The notes under the pieces: generated by a model
What the model was told of the DNA's origin: nothing
Databases searched by the model: none
The model's input: only the letters and a program-made list of their open reading frames with translations
In this document: one piece after another, positions 17,397 to 26,020 of the stretch
Position numbering within the stretch: position 1 is the stretch's first letter
Layout of the letters: every line of letters starts with the position of its first letter
Position numbers and translations under genes: made by a program
NCBI GenBank assembly: GCA_034086685.1
Contig: JAXDZY010000135.1
Coordinates: forward strand, 1 to 49,620
DNA: 49,620 bases
From: TWA4 sp034086685
GTDB taxonomy: Bacteria; Bacillota; Clostridia; Lachnospirales; Lachnospiraceae
Direction: 5' to 3'

Positions 17397-17418
17397 AACT
17401 GTTTAAATTATTTTGTTA

Positions 17419-18813
17419 TTATTCTTCATTTACCAGATTATAATCTTCGATTGCCGTATTAATATCAGAAGCCATCTTATCCACTGCTTCCTGCGGCGAC
17501 TGTTTACCATTCAGCATGTTTTCTATTTCTGTTTCGACGATTGCTCTCGCTTCAGAAAATACACTTAACAGCGCACCTGCATATTGAGGCGCCGAATCGT
17601 GCAGCTGATCAATTGCAGTCTGGAACTGGGGATATTTTTCAATATTTTCCTTAAAAATATCAACCTCATAAGCATCGGGTGTCACAGGAAAATACCCTGT
17701 CTGCGCATTCCAGTAAGCCTGAGACTGAGCGGATACCAGAAATTTAACAAACTCCCAGGTGGCTGCAGCCTTTTTTTCATCACCATTTTCCAGTGCCCAC
17801 AGAGAAGCTCCTCCGATGGAAACACCACCCTTATCATCAGCTCCTGTTGCGGGGAAATACGCAGTACCAACTTTAAATTTACCGTTCACATCTTCCAGAA
17901 TCTGTTTCAGAGAAGCTGTGGATCCCAGTGTAATTGCAGCTTTTCCTGACGAGAAATCCGCCAAACCGGCATCACCGCCGCGTCCCACATTGGGTGCAAC
18001 TCCAGTGTCATACAGATTTTTCCATGCTTCCAGAATCTGAAGCCCTCCTCCATTGGTATCGAATTCCACTGCTGTTGCCGCACCTTCGCGTCCGTTTCCG
18101 TTATTGGCATAATTTACACCCTGTTTACACAGAAACTGTTCAAAAAACCAGCCGTAGATTCCCAGAGAAATGGTTTCCTTTGCTCCGCCCTTTGACTGCA
18201 GGTCATCGGAAATATCTGCAATTTCACTGAAGGTTTCAGGAGCTTTTTCGATACCCGATGCTTTGAACATATCTGCATTATAATAAAGAATCGGCGTGGA
18301 TGAATTAAACGGCATGGAATATAATTCATCATTTACCGTATAGTATGCTGCAATATTTTTCTCCAGATTAATCTGATAATCATCTTTATCCATAAAATCC
18401 TGTACCGGTATGATCCAGTCTGAATCAATCATGAACCTGGTACCAATGTCATACACCTGAACCAGATCCGCACCCATGTTTCCAAGCTGCGCACTTTTTA
18501 ATTTATTTAAAGCATCATCATAGGAACCCTGGTACTCGGACACAACTTTTATACCGTATTCATTTTCCTCATTGAATTTATTTACCAGATATTCCATTGC
18601 TTCTCCGTTGACGCCGCCCATGGCATGCCAGAAAGTAATCTCTGTCCCGGTAACATCCACTTCACCTGCAACAGCAGCAGAGTTTTCAATATCTGCAGAT
18701 TTTGAATCTGACCCTTCACTGCCTGATGTAACGCCGGAATTATTTCCACAGCCGGCAAAAGAAGTAACTGTCAATGCTGCTGCAAGAGCTGCTGCCATTA
18801 TTCTTTTTTTCAT
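17419..18813 (-). CDS. Extracellular solute-binding lipoprotein of a ugp-type ABC importer
   Basis: This 464-residue family 1 extracellular solute-binding protein has a lipoprotein signal (MKKRIMAAALAAALTVTSFAGC, lipobox FAGC) and a Ser/Gly/Asp-rich linker. The mature part starts EITFWHAMGGVNGEAMEYL, which resembles UgpB (EIPFWHSM ...). It should capture substrate at the cell surface for the two permeases encoded immediately upstream. Sn-glycerol-3-phosphate or glycerophosphodiesters are the likely substrates, because a phosphodiesterase gene follows; a sugar cannot be excluded. It lies 50 nt downstream of the permease gene and ends at a clear terminator. Confidence 0.88.
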   Translation of the reverse strand: MKKRIMAAALAAALTVTSFAGCGNNSGVTSGSEGSDSKSADIENSAAVAGEVDVTGTEITFWHAMGGVNGEAMEYLVNKFNEENEYGIKVVSEYQGSYDDALNKLKSAQLGNMGADLVQVYDIGTRFMIDSDWIIPVQDFMDKDDYQINLEKNIAAYYTVNDELYSMPFNSSTPILYYNADMFKASGIEKAPETFSEIADISDDLQSKGGAKETISLGIYGWFFEQFLCKQGVNYANNGNGREGAATAVEFDTNGGGLQILEAWKNLYDTGVAPNVGRGGDAGLADFSSGKAAITLGSTASLKQILEDVNGKFKVGTAYFPATGADDKGGVSIGGASLWALENGDEKKAAATWEFVKFLVSAQSQAYWNAQTGYFPVTPDAYEVDIFKENIEKYPQFQTAIDQLHDSAPQYAGALLSVFSEARAIVETEIENMLNGKQSPQEAVDKMASDINTAIEDYNLVNEE

Positions 18814-18863
18814 AAATATTCTCCTTACTTTGTACAGTTTCTGTTATATATATCAACCCTTCT

Positions 18864-19757
18864 TCAACCCTTTACCGCACCTGAAAACATTCCTCTGATC
18901 AATTGTTTTTGTCCTGCAATAAAGATGGAGATGGAAGGGATAATGATCATGACAACTCCGGCCACCATCAGAGTAAGTGACTGAGAATCCACACTGTCCA
19001 GCATACCAATACCGATCTGAACCGTTCTCATACTGTCAGATCCGGTAACCAGCAGAGGCCACATATACATATTCCATGCATTAATGAACGTATAGACTGC
19101 CATGGCTCCCATAGCAGATTTCATAAGCGGCAGCAGAATGGAAACAATAAAACGAAGATTGCCGCATCCATCCAGCCTGGCCGATTCATACAGCGATATG
19201 GGGAAAGACTGAAAAAACTGGCGGAACAGGAAAATTCCCATTGCTGATGTAAGATAAGGCACAATCAGCGCCTGATAGGTGTCAAGCCAGCCCCATCCGG
19301 AAATTGTCAGATAATTGGAAATTATTGTAGCTTCACCGGGAAGCATCATGGTTGACATAATCAGCATAAATACCGCATTTTTTCCTTTAAAGTCCAGAAA
19401 ATGCAGGGAAAATGCTGCCAGTGAGCATGAAATAATCTGACCGGCCGTTATCAGACCAGCCACCAGAAAAGAATTCAGTACAAACCTGAGCAGAGGAATT
19501 CTCTGCAGTGCCTGTATGAAATTATCAAGAGTCGGCTCCTTTGGTATCAGATTCAGATCCAATGTAAATAACTCACTGGAAGGCATGAATGCAATACTAA
19601 CCGCATACAGCAGCGGGGCGAGGATCAGCATGGCAAAAATCACATTCAGGCAGATAAGAAGTCCTGATTTTATCTGTTTTTTCCGCTTTGCTTCCCGATC
19701 CATACGATACTGGAGTTCCTTTAATTTTTCTGCACGGATCACATTCTGAGCTGTCAT
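18864..19757 (-). CDS. ABC importer permease, MalG/UgpE-like
   Basis: This 297-residue binding-protein-dependent permease has six predicted helices. The EAA loop SARLDGCGNLRFIVSILLPLM contacts the ATPase. A basic cytosolic N-terminus (YRMDREAKRKKQIK) precedes the first helix near residue 30. GGAGG lies 8 nt before ATG 19757, which is better than the upstream in-frame ATG at 19787. The chosen start is two bases from the stop of the first permease gene, so the two are coupled. It forms the transmembrane pair with that permease. Confidence 0.9.
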   Translation of the reverse strand: MTAQNVIRAEKLKELQYRMDREAKRKKQIKSGLLICLNVIFAMLILAPLLYAVSIAFMPSSELFTLDLNLIPKEPTLDNFIQALQRIPLLRFVLNSFLVAGLITAGQIISCSLAAFSLHFLDFKGKNAVFMLIMSTMMLPGEATIISNYLTISGWGWLDTYQALIVPYLTSAMGIFLFRQFFQSFPISLYESARLDGCGNLRFIVSILLPLMKSAMGAMAVYTFINAWNMYMWPLLVTGSDSMRTVQIGIGMLDSVDSQSLTLMVAGVVMIIIPSISIFIAGQKQLIRGMFSGAVKG

Positions 19758-19758
19758 T

Positions 19759-20631
19759 TCAGTTTCCTCCTTTTCCCTTTCCCTCAACCCTGAACATAAT
19801 CAGCGTCAGGCACATAATAATCAGAAACAGAACAATGGATTCTGCAGCTGCCGTACCGAAACGATAATTAAAAAATGCATCCCGGTAGATGGAATATACG
19901 ATCAGATTGGTGGATTCGCCCGGACCTCCCTGTGTCAGGATTTTTACCTGTCCGAAGGACTGAAAGGCCTGGATAATATCCACAACCAGTGTATAGAAAA
20001 TAATCGGTTCCAGATTGGGAATGGTCAGACGGAAAAACTTCTGAACCGCATTTGCGCCATCCACAGAAGCACGTTCATAAATTGAGTCATCAATATTGCT
20101 TAAACCTGCTGAAAAATACAGGAAGTTGATACCGCTGTTGAGCCAGCCGGTCAGTACCGCTACGCATATCAGCGCATATTTGGGATCACTTACCCAGTTG
20201 ATATCCAGTCCCAGAAATTTATTCACAATGCCCACTGACGGATGCAGCATAATTTTGAATATCATGGCAGCAGATGCCGAAGCAATAGCCATAGGCAGTG
20301 CATATGCTGTACTGAAAAAACGGATTCCAGGAAAAGTGCGATTACAGAGAACTGCTCCGGTCAGGCCGAGAGTCATACTGATGATCACAACAATTATTAC
20401 AAAAATAACAGTTACCACAAGACTGTTATAAAATGAATCACTGGTAAGCAGATCTGCATAATTTCCCGCACCCACAAACAGTTTTGCCTGTCCCATTTTA
20501 TTTGTTTTGAATAAACTCAGATAGATTGTTTTAATAAAAGGATAAAACAGAAATACAGTGAAAACTGCCAGACAGGGCAGCAGATAGACATAAGGCTCCA
20601 GCCTTTTTAAAATGGAAGGATGTTTTTTCAT
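19759..20631 (-). CDS. ABC importer permease, MalF/UgpA-like
   Basis: This 290-residue permease has six helices and the EAA loop YERASVDGANAVQKFFRLTIPNLEP (residues about 180-205). The N-terminus carries KRLEPYVYLLPCLAVFTVFLFYPF, typical of the UgpA/MsmF group. It lies 12 nt downstream of the ATPase gene and is followed directly by the UgpE-like permease. It should import glycerol-3-phosphate-type substrates with those partners. Confidence 0.9.
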   Translation of the reverse strand: MKKHPSILKRLEPYVYLLPCLAVFTVFLFYPFIKTIYLSLFKTNKMGQAKLFVGAGNYADLLTSDSFYNSLVVTVIFVIIVVIISMTLGLTGAVLCNRTFPGIRFFSTAYALPMAIASASAAMIFKIMLHPSVGIVNKFLGLDINWVSDPKYALICVAVLTGWLNSGINFLYFSAGLSNIDDSIYERASVDGANAVQKFFRLTIPNLEPIIFYTLVVDIIQAFQSFGQVKILTQGGPGESTNLIVYSIYRDAFFNYRFGTAAAESIVLFLIIMCLTLIMFRVEGKGKGGN

Positions 20632-20643
20632 GATGATTCCTTT

Positions 20644-21780
20644 CTATTGAAACTTGTGAACAATATTGAATTCTTTTTCAGGATCAAAAAAATGGGCCTT
20701 ATTCAGATCAAACGCCAGATTTACATGATCCCCTTCTTTTATTCCGCAGTCTGCAGATGCTCTTGAACAGCATCGTTCTCCTTCCATTCGGAAATAAAGA
20801 ATTGTCTCTGCTCCCAGCAGTTCCCTTGCTTCGATGACAACCGGAATCAGAATCATATTTTTTTTATCATCCATCGTCTCATATACCTTTTCGGTATAAA
20901 TATGCTCCGGCCGGATTCCCATGATCACCTGACGGATCATGTATTCCTTTTTAAGTATTCCGGCTTTGTTTCCGCTCATTTCACCAAATGAAACTCCTTT
21001 GCCCGTCAGGAGAATTCCACCGGTCTTTTTACCATTTCCCACATCCAGCCGGAAAAAATTCATGGACGGAGAACCAATAAATCCTGCAACAAACCTGTTA
21101 TCCGGATGTTCATACAGTATGGAAGGAGTATCCACCTGCTGAATAAAGCCTTTGTTCATCACCACGATCCGGTCTCCCAGCGTCATGGCTTCTGTCTGAT
21201 CGTGAGTTACGTAAATAATGGTCGTTTCCAGACGATCATGCAGTCTGGCCAGTTCCACTCTCATTCTGGCCCGAAGTTTCGCATCCAGATTGGATAAAGG
21301 TTCATCCATCAACAGTGCTTTCGGTTTTCGGATAATAGCACTGCCGATGGCAACACGCTGCTTCTGTCCGCCGGAAAGTGCTGATGCCTTTCGATCCAGC
21401 AGGTGTTCGATTTCCAGAATTTCAGCCACTTCGTGAACCTTCTGATCAATTTCTTTTTTCGGTACTCTGCGCACCTGCAGAGAAAAAGCGATATTGTCAT
21501 ATACTGTCATTGTAGGATACAGCGCATAATTCTGAAATACCATGGATAGATCTCTGTCTCGGGGCTCTCTGTAATTTACCAGTTCATTTCCGATCCATAA
21601 TTCTCCATCAGATATTTCCTCCAAACCTGCGATCATCCGAAGTGTTGTTGATTTTCCACAGCCGGATGGTCCGACAAAAATAATAAATTCCCGGTCCTTG
21701 ATCTCCAGATTAAAATCTGACACAGCCTGGAAACCATTGTCGTATTTTTTACATACATTTCTTAATGTAAGACCTGCCAT
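20644..21780 (-). CDS. ABC importer ATPase, UgpC/MsmK/MalK-like
   Basis: This 378-residue CUT1-type ATPase has Walker A GPSGCGKST (residues 37-45), the Q-loop VFQNYALYP, signature LSGGQKQRVAIGSAI, Walker B ALLMDEPLSNLD and the H-loop VTHDQTEA. A C-terminal TOBE/OB region (about 240-378) follows. The signature tail reads GSAI where most relatives have GRAL or GRAI. It is the first gene of the importer operon. An in-frame RBS (AGAGGTG) precedes ATG 21780. Confidence 0.92.
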   Translation of the reverse strand: MAGLTLRNVCKKYDNGFQAVSDFNLEIKDREFIIFVGPSGCGKSTTLRMIAGLEEISDGELWIGNELVNYREPRDRDLSMVFQNYALYPTMTVYDNIAFSLQVRRVPKKEIDQKVHEVAEILEIEHLLDRKASALSGGQKQRVAIGSAIIRKPKALLMDEPLSNLDAKLRARMRVELARLHDRLETTIIYVTHDQTEAMTLGDRIVVMNKGFIQQVDTPSILYEHPDNRFVAGFIGSPSMNFFRLDVGNGKKTGGILLTGKGVSFGEMSGNKAGILKKEYMIRQVIMGIRPEHIYTEKVYETMDDKKNMILIPVVIEARELLGAETILYFRMEGERCCSRASADCGIKEGDHVNLAFDLNKAHFFDPEKEFNIVHKFQ

Positions 21781-21897
21781 AATAGCACCTCTTTTAGTAT
21801 CTGTTCAGAATAACAGGCATGCCATTGTTTTTAGATAGCTGCAAAGCAATGACATGATCCGTATTACAACAAGTATTTTACTTCCATAAAATGTAAA
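21781..21897 (-). other. Leader region of the ugp-type operon
   Basis: No ORF is seen. The sense strand carries CTGAACAGATACT shortly upstream of the ribosome binding site, a 13-mer also found in the flavodiiron gene leader. No confident -10/-35 pair was found, so the transcription start is unknown. Confidence 0.3.
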
Positions 21898-21917
21898 TTA
21901 CCATCATACTCCGGTAA
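21898..21917. promoter_or_regulatory. Possible operator dyad upstream of the ugp-type operon
   Basis: TTACC-N10-GGTAA forms a small inverted repeat about 120 nt upstream of the ATPase gene, in an AT-rich stretch. It may be a regulator site. The spacing fits one helical turn, but no regulator gene is adjacent. Confidence 0.3.
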
Positions 21918-21967
21918 AATTTAATACCAATTGCGTAAAACAATCCGTTTTTCGTGTAAATTCCATA

Positions 21968-22012
21968 CAAAAAGAGCTGCCCATCAACTTTCAAAGTCAA
22001 TGAGACAGCCCC
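21968..22012 (-). terminator. Intrinsic terminator after the LCP gene
   Basis: On the minus strand a hairpin with GCTG/CAGC, CAT/ATG and ACTTT/AAAGT segments is followed by a T run (21968-21975). It lies about 60 nt beyond the stop of the LCP-family gene. Confidence 0.8.
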
Positions 22013-22070
22013 ATTAAAATCCATTATTCCGGTGTATACCGGCAGATCTCCCTGCATCAGTAAATGCCTG

Positions 22071-23141
22071 TCAATAATTATATTTCAGATAACTGGAAAT
22101 CTCAACCATACCTTCCGAAGGGATATAATCGGATACTCCCATATATTCTCTCCACTGTTTCATGGTTTCTTCCAGATCGTTGACCAGAAAATAATACGTA
22201 CCGTTGATTTTGCGGCCGGTACCGCTTTCCTCGGTAATCAACTTGACGTTCTCAATGGATTCTGCACCCAGATCCATAAGAGACTGAGCAATATCGATAC
22301 ACTCTGCCACTGTACAATCCGTATAAAAATAATCATACATGGCGGTAATCAGGCTGGGATATTTCACAGGAGACATGGCCTTTACTTTATCATAGATTGC
22401 CATCAGTACCTTATATTGTCTTTCGGTACGGACAAAATCGCTGTCGATCTTACGTATACGGCAGTAGGTCAGAGCCTGCTTACCGGTCAGATTATTCATG
22501 CCGGCAGTTGTTCCTCCCACTTCAAAAAAGCTCAGCATATGGTCACTCTCTGCCTGAGTCAATTCCATGGGCACGCCTCCCAGAGCATCGATCACCTTCT
22601 CCATGCCTGCAAAATTGATAGTAAAATAGTGCCTGATATCAATATCAAAATTTCTTTCAACAGTTTCCACCAGCAGCTTTGCTCTGCCGTAAGCATAGGT
22701 ATGTGTGATCTTATCGTACCCTTTACCGTTGATATATACCATGGTATCACGGGGCATGGAAGACAGTACGATTCTTCCGTCTCTGTCATTGACCGAAAAA
22801 ATCATCAGTGCATCGCTTCGTCCGCCTTCAAAAGTATCCTTACGATTATCCAGACCGATCAGAAGATAATGAACCCAGTCCTTATCCTTAAACACATCCA
22901 CATCCAGGGATTCCAGCTCGCTGACAGGACTATCTGCCTTTGATTCGTCCTCCAGCTGATCATACTCATCAATCTGATTTTCATCCGTTTCTGTCTGAAT
23001 CGTAATATCAAAATCGGGATCTACTTCTTTCTCAGGTTTGGACAGGGTAAGCACAAATACTGTGATACCAGCCAGAATCGCCAGTACAATGAGCACGATC
23101 CTGATAATATTACGTTTCTTATCTCCACTCTGATTCGCCAT
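22071..23141 (-). CDS. LytR-CpsA-Psr (LCP) family cell-wall polymer ligase
   Basis: This 356-residue membrane-anchored LCP protein has one N-terminal helix (about residues 12-32, IRIVLIVLAILAGITVFVL), an acidic extracellular linker (35-80) and then the LCP domain. Family motifs are LLIGLDNR, GRSDALMIFSV, LSSMPRDTMVYI (the Arg that contacts the lipid pyrophosphate) and KITHTYAYG, with the later CRIRKIDSDFVRTERQ. LCP enzymes attach teichoic acids or capsule polymers to peptidoglycan. The gene is a single unit with its own consensus promoter and terminator; AGGAGG precedes ATG 23141. Confidence 0.93.
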   Translation of the reverse strand: MANQSGDKKRNIIRIVLIVLAILAGITVFVLTLSKPEKEVDPDFDITIQTETDENQIDEYDQLEDESKADSPVSELESLDVDVFKDKDWVHYLLIGLDNRKDTFEGGRSDALMIFSVNDRDGRIVLSSMPRDTMVYINGKGYDKITHTYAYGRAKLLVETVERNFDIDIRHYFTINFAGMEKVIDALGGVPMELTQAESDHMLSFFEVGGTTAGMNNLTGKQALTYCRIRKIDSDFVRTERQYKVLMAIYDKVKAMSPVKYPSLITAMYDYFYTDCTVAECIDIAQSLMDLGAESIENVKLITEESGTGRKINGTYYFLVNDLEETMKQWREYMGVSDYIPSEGMVEISSYLKYNY

Positions 23142-23200
23142 CTCGGTTCCTCCTGTTTCATCTGCCTGCAGCCATTCTTATTATTGGCCTAAACGTGTAC

Positions 23201-23229
23201 ATTATACTCTCTTCTATTTTTTTTGACAA
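23201..23229 (-). promoter_or_regulatory. Consensus promoter for the LCP gene
   Basis: On the minus strand -35 TTGTCA (23224-23229), a 17-bp A-rich spacer and -10 TATAAT (23201-23206) lie about 60 nt upstream of the LCP start. This is a near-perfect sigma-A type promoter. Confidence 0.85.
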
Positions 23230-23338
23230 TAGTTTGAACGGACATATTAAAAATTTTACATTTTTTTAAGAATTAATTACAGTTATGTTAACTCCTCTGA
23301 ATTTCTGCAGCAGTTTCCCATCTGCTGTATACGCAGTA

Positions 23339-24124
23339 CTACAGGAAACGAATTATATTATAGATATTGATCATCATGATCAGAATCATGGCACCCTCCA
23401 GGCACAAAGTCGCCTGTCTGTTATCGATTCTTTTATTGATCCTGCGTCCTGCTTCACTGCCAATGATACCCAGAATCACCATTCCTGCAAGAATGGTGAT
23501 ATCAAATTCCGGAATTCCATCAAACAGAACTGTCTTCATGGTACTGGTCAGCTGACTGAACAGCACAATAAACAGGCTGTTCTGAGTTGCTTTTTTAGTA
23601 GGCATGGAAAAGAAATAATACAGCACAGCAACATTGAAGGGACCCCCTCCTATTCCCAGAAATGATCCCAGCAGACCGAGAAAAATGCCGATCAGCAGAC
23701 CCACAGCCGGTGACTGCACCACATGAGAACGAATTTTATCTTTATTGAGAGTATAAATAAATGTTGCCAGCGTCGCTGCAAACAGCAGGCATGCCTGAAC
23801 GCCTCCGGCCGTATCCTTATTCTCAAAAAGAGATGCCACCATGGTGTAAAGCTGTTTACCGAGCAATCCTCCTCCTGCAGCTCCCACAGCCAGAAAAGTA
23901 GTATTTTTAAGATCAATGACAGCTTCTTTTTTTACCAGAGTCTTTCCCACACTCCAGCATGACATGGCAACCACCGTACATCCGGATAAAAAGGTAATCG
24001 TTGCCACAGACATGACCCCGATGGCATCCAGTGCAGGTTTGATAATGATGCCCCCGCCCATACCGCAGATGGTACCGATAACACAGGCAAAAAAAGTAAC
24101 CAGATAACAGATAATCGAAATCAT
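23339..24124 (-). CDS. TauE/SafE family (DUF81) sulfite/sulfonate exporter-like permease
   Basis: This protein of about 261 residues has eight hydrophobic helices and the two family repeats, CGMGGGIIIKP near the N-terminus and LGIGGGPFNV near residue 160. TauE/SafE members export sulfite, sulfoacetate or other small organic anions. A sulfur role fits the neighbouring metY but a terminator lies between them, so it has its own transcript. ATG 24124 is preferred over the in-frame GTG at 24136, because the GTG overlaps the GGAG ribosome binding site. Confidence 0.85.
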   Translation of the reverse strand: MISIICYLVTFFACVIGTICGMGGGIIIKPALDAIGVMSVATITFLSGCTVVAMSCWSVGKTLVKKEAVIDLKNTTFLAVGAAGGGLLGKQLYTMVASLFENKDTAGGVQACLLFAATLATFIYTLNKDKIRSHVVQSPAVGLLIGIFLGLLGSFLGIGGGPFNVAVLYYFFSMPTKKATQNSLFIVLFSQLTSTMKTVLFDGIPEFDITILAGMVILGIIGSEAGRRINKRIDNRQATLCLEGAMILIMMINIYNIIRFL

Positions 24125-24190
24125 TCCATGTATCACTCCAATCAGAAATTCTATTCGTTACTTAACCAAATACCTACTTTTTACGTATGT

Positions 24191-24199
24191 ATTATACAA
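24191..24199 (-). promoter_or_regulatory. -10 box of the TauE/SafE-like gene
   Basis: On the minus strand TTGTATAAT gives a perfect TATAAT (24191-24196) about 67 nt upstream of the gene, with an extended -10 TG two bases too far. The -35 (TGGATT at 17 bp) is poor. Confidence 0.45.
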
Positions 24200-24310
24200 C
24201 CGTTTATAAAAGGAATCCAGTACCAAAGCCTGATTCCGGGGAAGAAATATTTTATAATCCGATACACAATACCGGCAGTAAAAGCATTCAGCTTTCCACC
24301 GAAGGCATAC

Positions 24311-24346
24311 AAAAAAGGCATCGAAAATAACTTTCTTTTCGATGCC
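24311..24346 (-). terminator. Intrinsic terminator after metY
   Basis: On the minus strand a perfect 10-11 bp stem, GGCATCGAAAA with its complement (24317-24327 with 24336-24346), is followed by six T. It lies about 75 nt after the metY stop. Confidence 0.9.
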
Positions 24347-24419
24347 CCCGATATGAGAGTTTTCACAATGGCTGTGCTGATTGTCCTGAATTATATCTAT
24401 TCTGTTTTTTCTGTCTGTT

Positions 24420-25730
24420 CTATTCTTCTACAGCGCGGAAAGCTTCATCCAGATCTTCAATGATATCTGCAATATTTTCTGTTCCGATGGAAAGACGGAT
24501 GGTATTGGGTTTGATTCCCTGATCCAGCAATTCTTCCGGTGAGCACTGACTGTGTGTGGTTGTTGCAGGATGAATTACCAGAGATTTCACATCCGCCACG
24601 TTGGCCAGCAGTGAGAACAGTTCCAGATTATCAATAAATTTCTGAGCCTTTTCCGAATCTCCTTTGATCTCAAAGGTAAAGATGGATCCACCGCCGTTGG
24701 GGAAATACTTTTTGTACAGTCTCTGCTGCTCAGGATCATCCGATACGGAAGGATGATGTACTTTTTCCACCTGAGGATGATTATTCAGATATTCTACTAC
24801 CTTCAGTGCATTTTCCACATGACGTTCCACACGTAAGGAGAGTGTTTCCAATCCCTGCAGGAACAGGAAAGAATGGAATGGTGAAATGGTTGCCCCCGTA
24901 TCTCTCAGCAGAATTGCACGGATTTTTGTAACAAATGCAGCAGGTCCCACTGCTTTTGTAAAGCTGATTCCATGGTAACTGGGATTGGGCTCAACCAGTG
25001 ACGGGAATTTGCCTGAAGCTTCCCAGTCAAATTTACCGCTGTCCACAATAACGCCGCCGATGGCTGTTCCGTGTCCACCGATAAATTTGGTGGCAGAATG
25101 AATCACGATATCAGCACCATACTCAATAGGACGAACCAGATAAGGTGTCGCAAATGTACTGTCAACGACCAGCGGAATCTTATTTTCATGAGCAATTTCT
25201 GCAATGGCTTCAATATCCACCACATCTGAATTGGGATTGCCCAGTGTTTCAATATAAACTGCCTTTGTATTCTCCTGAATGGCGCTGCGGACTTCATCCA
25301 GATCAAAAACATTGACAAAAGTTGTTGTAATTCCGTACTGCGGCAGTGTATGTTCCAGCAGATTGAAAGAACCACCGTAAATATTTTTAGCTGACACAAT
25401 ATGATCGCCTGCCTGTGCCAGATTTTCAATGGTATAGGTAATTGCTGCAGCTCCGGAAGCAACTGCCAGTGCTGCCACACCGCCTTCCAGAGCGGCGATA
25501 CGCTGTTCAAATACATCTTCTGTGGGGTTTGTCAGTCTTCCGTAAATATTGCCCGCATCGGATAATCCGAATCTGGCTGCCGCATGAGCGGAATTGTTAA
25601 ATACATAGGATGATGTCTGATAAATCGGTACTGCCCTTGCTCCCGTTGCCGGATCCGGCGCTTCCTGTCCCACATGCAGCTGTAATGTCTCAAATCTTAA
25701 ATTTCTTTCTGCTCTTGTTTTTTTACTCAT
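24420..25730 (-). CDS. metY: O-acetylhomoserine aminocarboxypropyltransferase / cysteine synthase
   Basis: This 436-residue Cys/Met-metabolism PLP enzyme makes homocysteine from O-acetylhomoserine and sulfide (or methanethiol). The start MSKKTRAERNLRFETLQLH follows AAGGAGA at a good distance; the in-frame ATG at 25751 was rejected. The PLP lysine is in HSATKFIGGHGTAIGG and the substrate region contains NIYGRLTNPT. The length (about 430) separates it from the shorter MetB/MetC group. It has its own promoter with a LysR-type dyad, and lies directly beyond the LysR gene of the amino-acid transporter operon, so the two are probably co-regulated. Confidence 0.93.
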   Translation of the reverse strand: MSKKTRAERNLRFETLQLHVGQEAPDPATGARAVPIYQTSSYVFNNSAHAAARFGLSDAGNIYGRLTNPTEDVFEQRIAALEGGVAALAVASGAAAITYTIENLAQAGDHIVSAKNIYGGSFNLLEHTLPQYGITTTFVNVFDLDEVRSAIQENTKAVYIETLGNPNSDVVDIEAIAEIAHENKIPLVVDSTFATPYLVRPIEYGADIVIHSATKFIGGHGTAIGGVIVDSGKFDWEASGKFPSLVEPNPSYHGISFTKAVGPAAFVTKIRAILLRDTGATISPFHSFLFLQGLETLSLRVERHVENALKVVEYLNNHPQVEKVHHPSVSDDPEQQRLYKKYFPNGGGSIFTFEIKGDSEKAQKFIDNLELFSLLANVADVKSLVIHPATTTHSQCSPEELLDQGIKPNTIRLSIGTENIADIIEDLDEAFRAVEE

Positions 25731-25857
25731 AATTCTGTTCTCCTTTTCCATTTCTCTTTTTCATTTCGATTCAGCAGATGTTCGACCGCTGTTAATGTCT
25801 GAATAAATGACAGGAATTTTTACTGTTTCTTTTTATTTCCTATCTGATTACAAGGTT

Positions 25858-25886
25858 ATTATAACGTTATAATTCCTACTTGTCTA
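25858..25886 (-). promoter_or_regulatory. metY promoter with a 16-bp palindrome over the -10
   Basis: On the minus strand -35 TAGACA (25881-25886), a 17-bp spacer and -10 TATAAT (25858-25863) form a good promoter. A perfect palindrome ATTATAACGTTATAAT covers 25858-25873, overlapping the -10 and part of the spacer. It could be a repressor site or a by-product of AT-rich promoter sequence. Confidence 0.75.
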
Positions 25887-25895
25887 ATATGAAAA

Positions 25896-25941
25896 AACAG
25901 CCATCTGGTTATAGTTTTATCCTATATCAGAAACAGCTGTT
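25896..25941. promoter_or_regulatory. LysR-type operator TATAG-N7-CTATA upstream of metY
   Basis: The dyad TATAG (25910-25914) - 7 nt - CTATA (25922-25926) contains the T-N11-A core of LysR-family sites. Its centre is about 67 bp upstream of the expected metY transcription start, the usual recognition-site position for LysR activators. It sits within a larger inverted repeat, AACAGC (25896-25901) with GCTGTT (25936-25941), which on the minus strand is followed by a T run and may also act as a second terminator after the LysR gene. Confidence 0.6.
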
Positions 25942-25969
25942 CATCAGATTACCGCCGGGTGCACTAGGC

Positions 25970-26008
25970 AAAAAAACGCCCGGGCGCACAGGCACCCGAA
26001 CGTTTTTT
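25970..26008. terminator. Bidirectional intrinsic terminator after the LysR gene
   Basis: An 11-bp GC-rich stem with several G-T pairs (25977-25987 with 25992-26002, loop 4 nt) is flanked by A6-7 on one side and T6 on the other. On the minus strand it lies 12 nt past the LysR stop and ends the transporter operon. Confidence 0.9.
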
Positions 26009-26020
26009 ATCATACCGCAT

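Noticed and set aside
24181..24366. 61-codon minus-strand ORF after metY
   Set aside because: It runs through the metY terminator hairpin and has no RBS, so it is not a likely gene.
25731..25857. Possible SAM or T-box riboswitch in the metY leader
   Set aside because: No S-box core or T-box sequence was found in the roughly 120-nt leader; control appears to be at the promoter.
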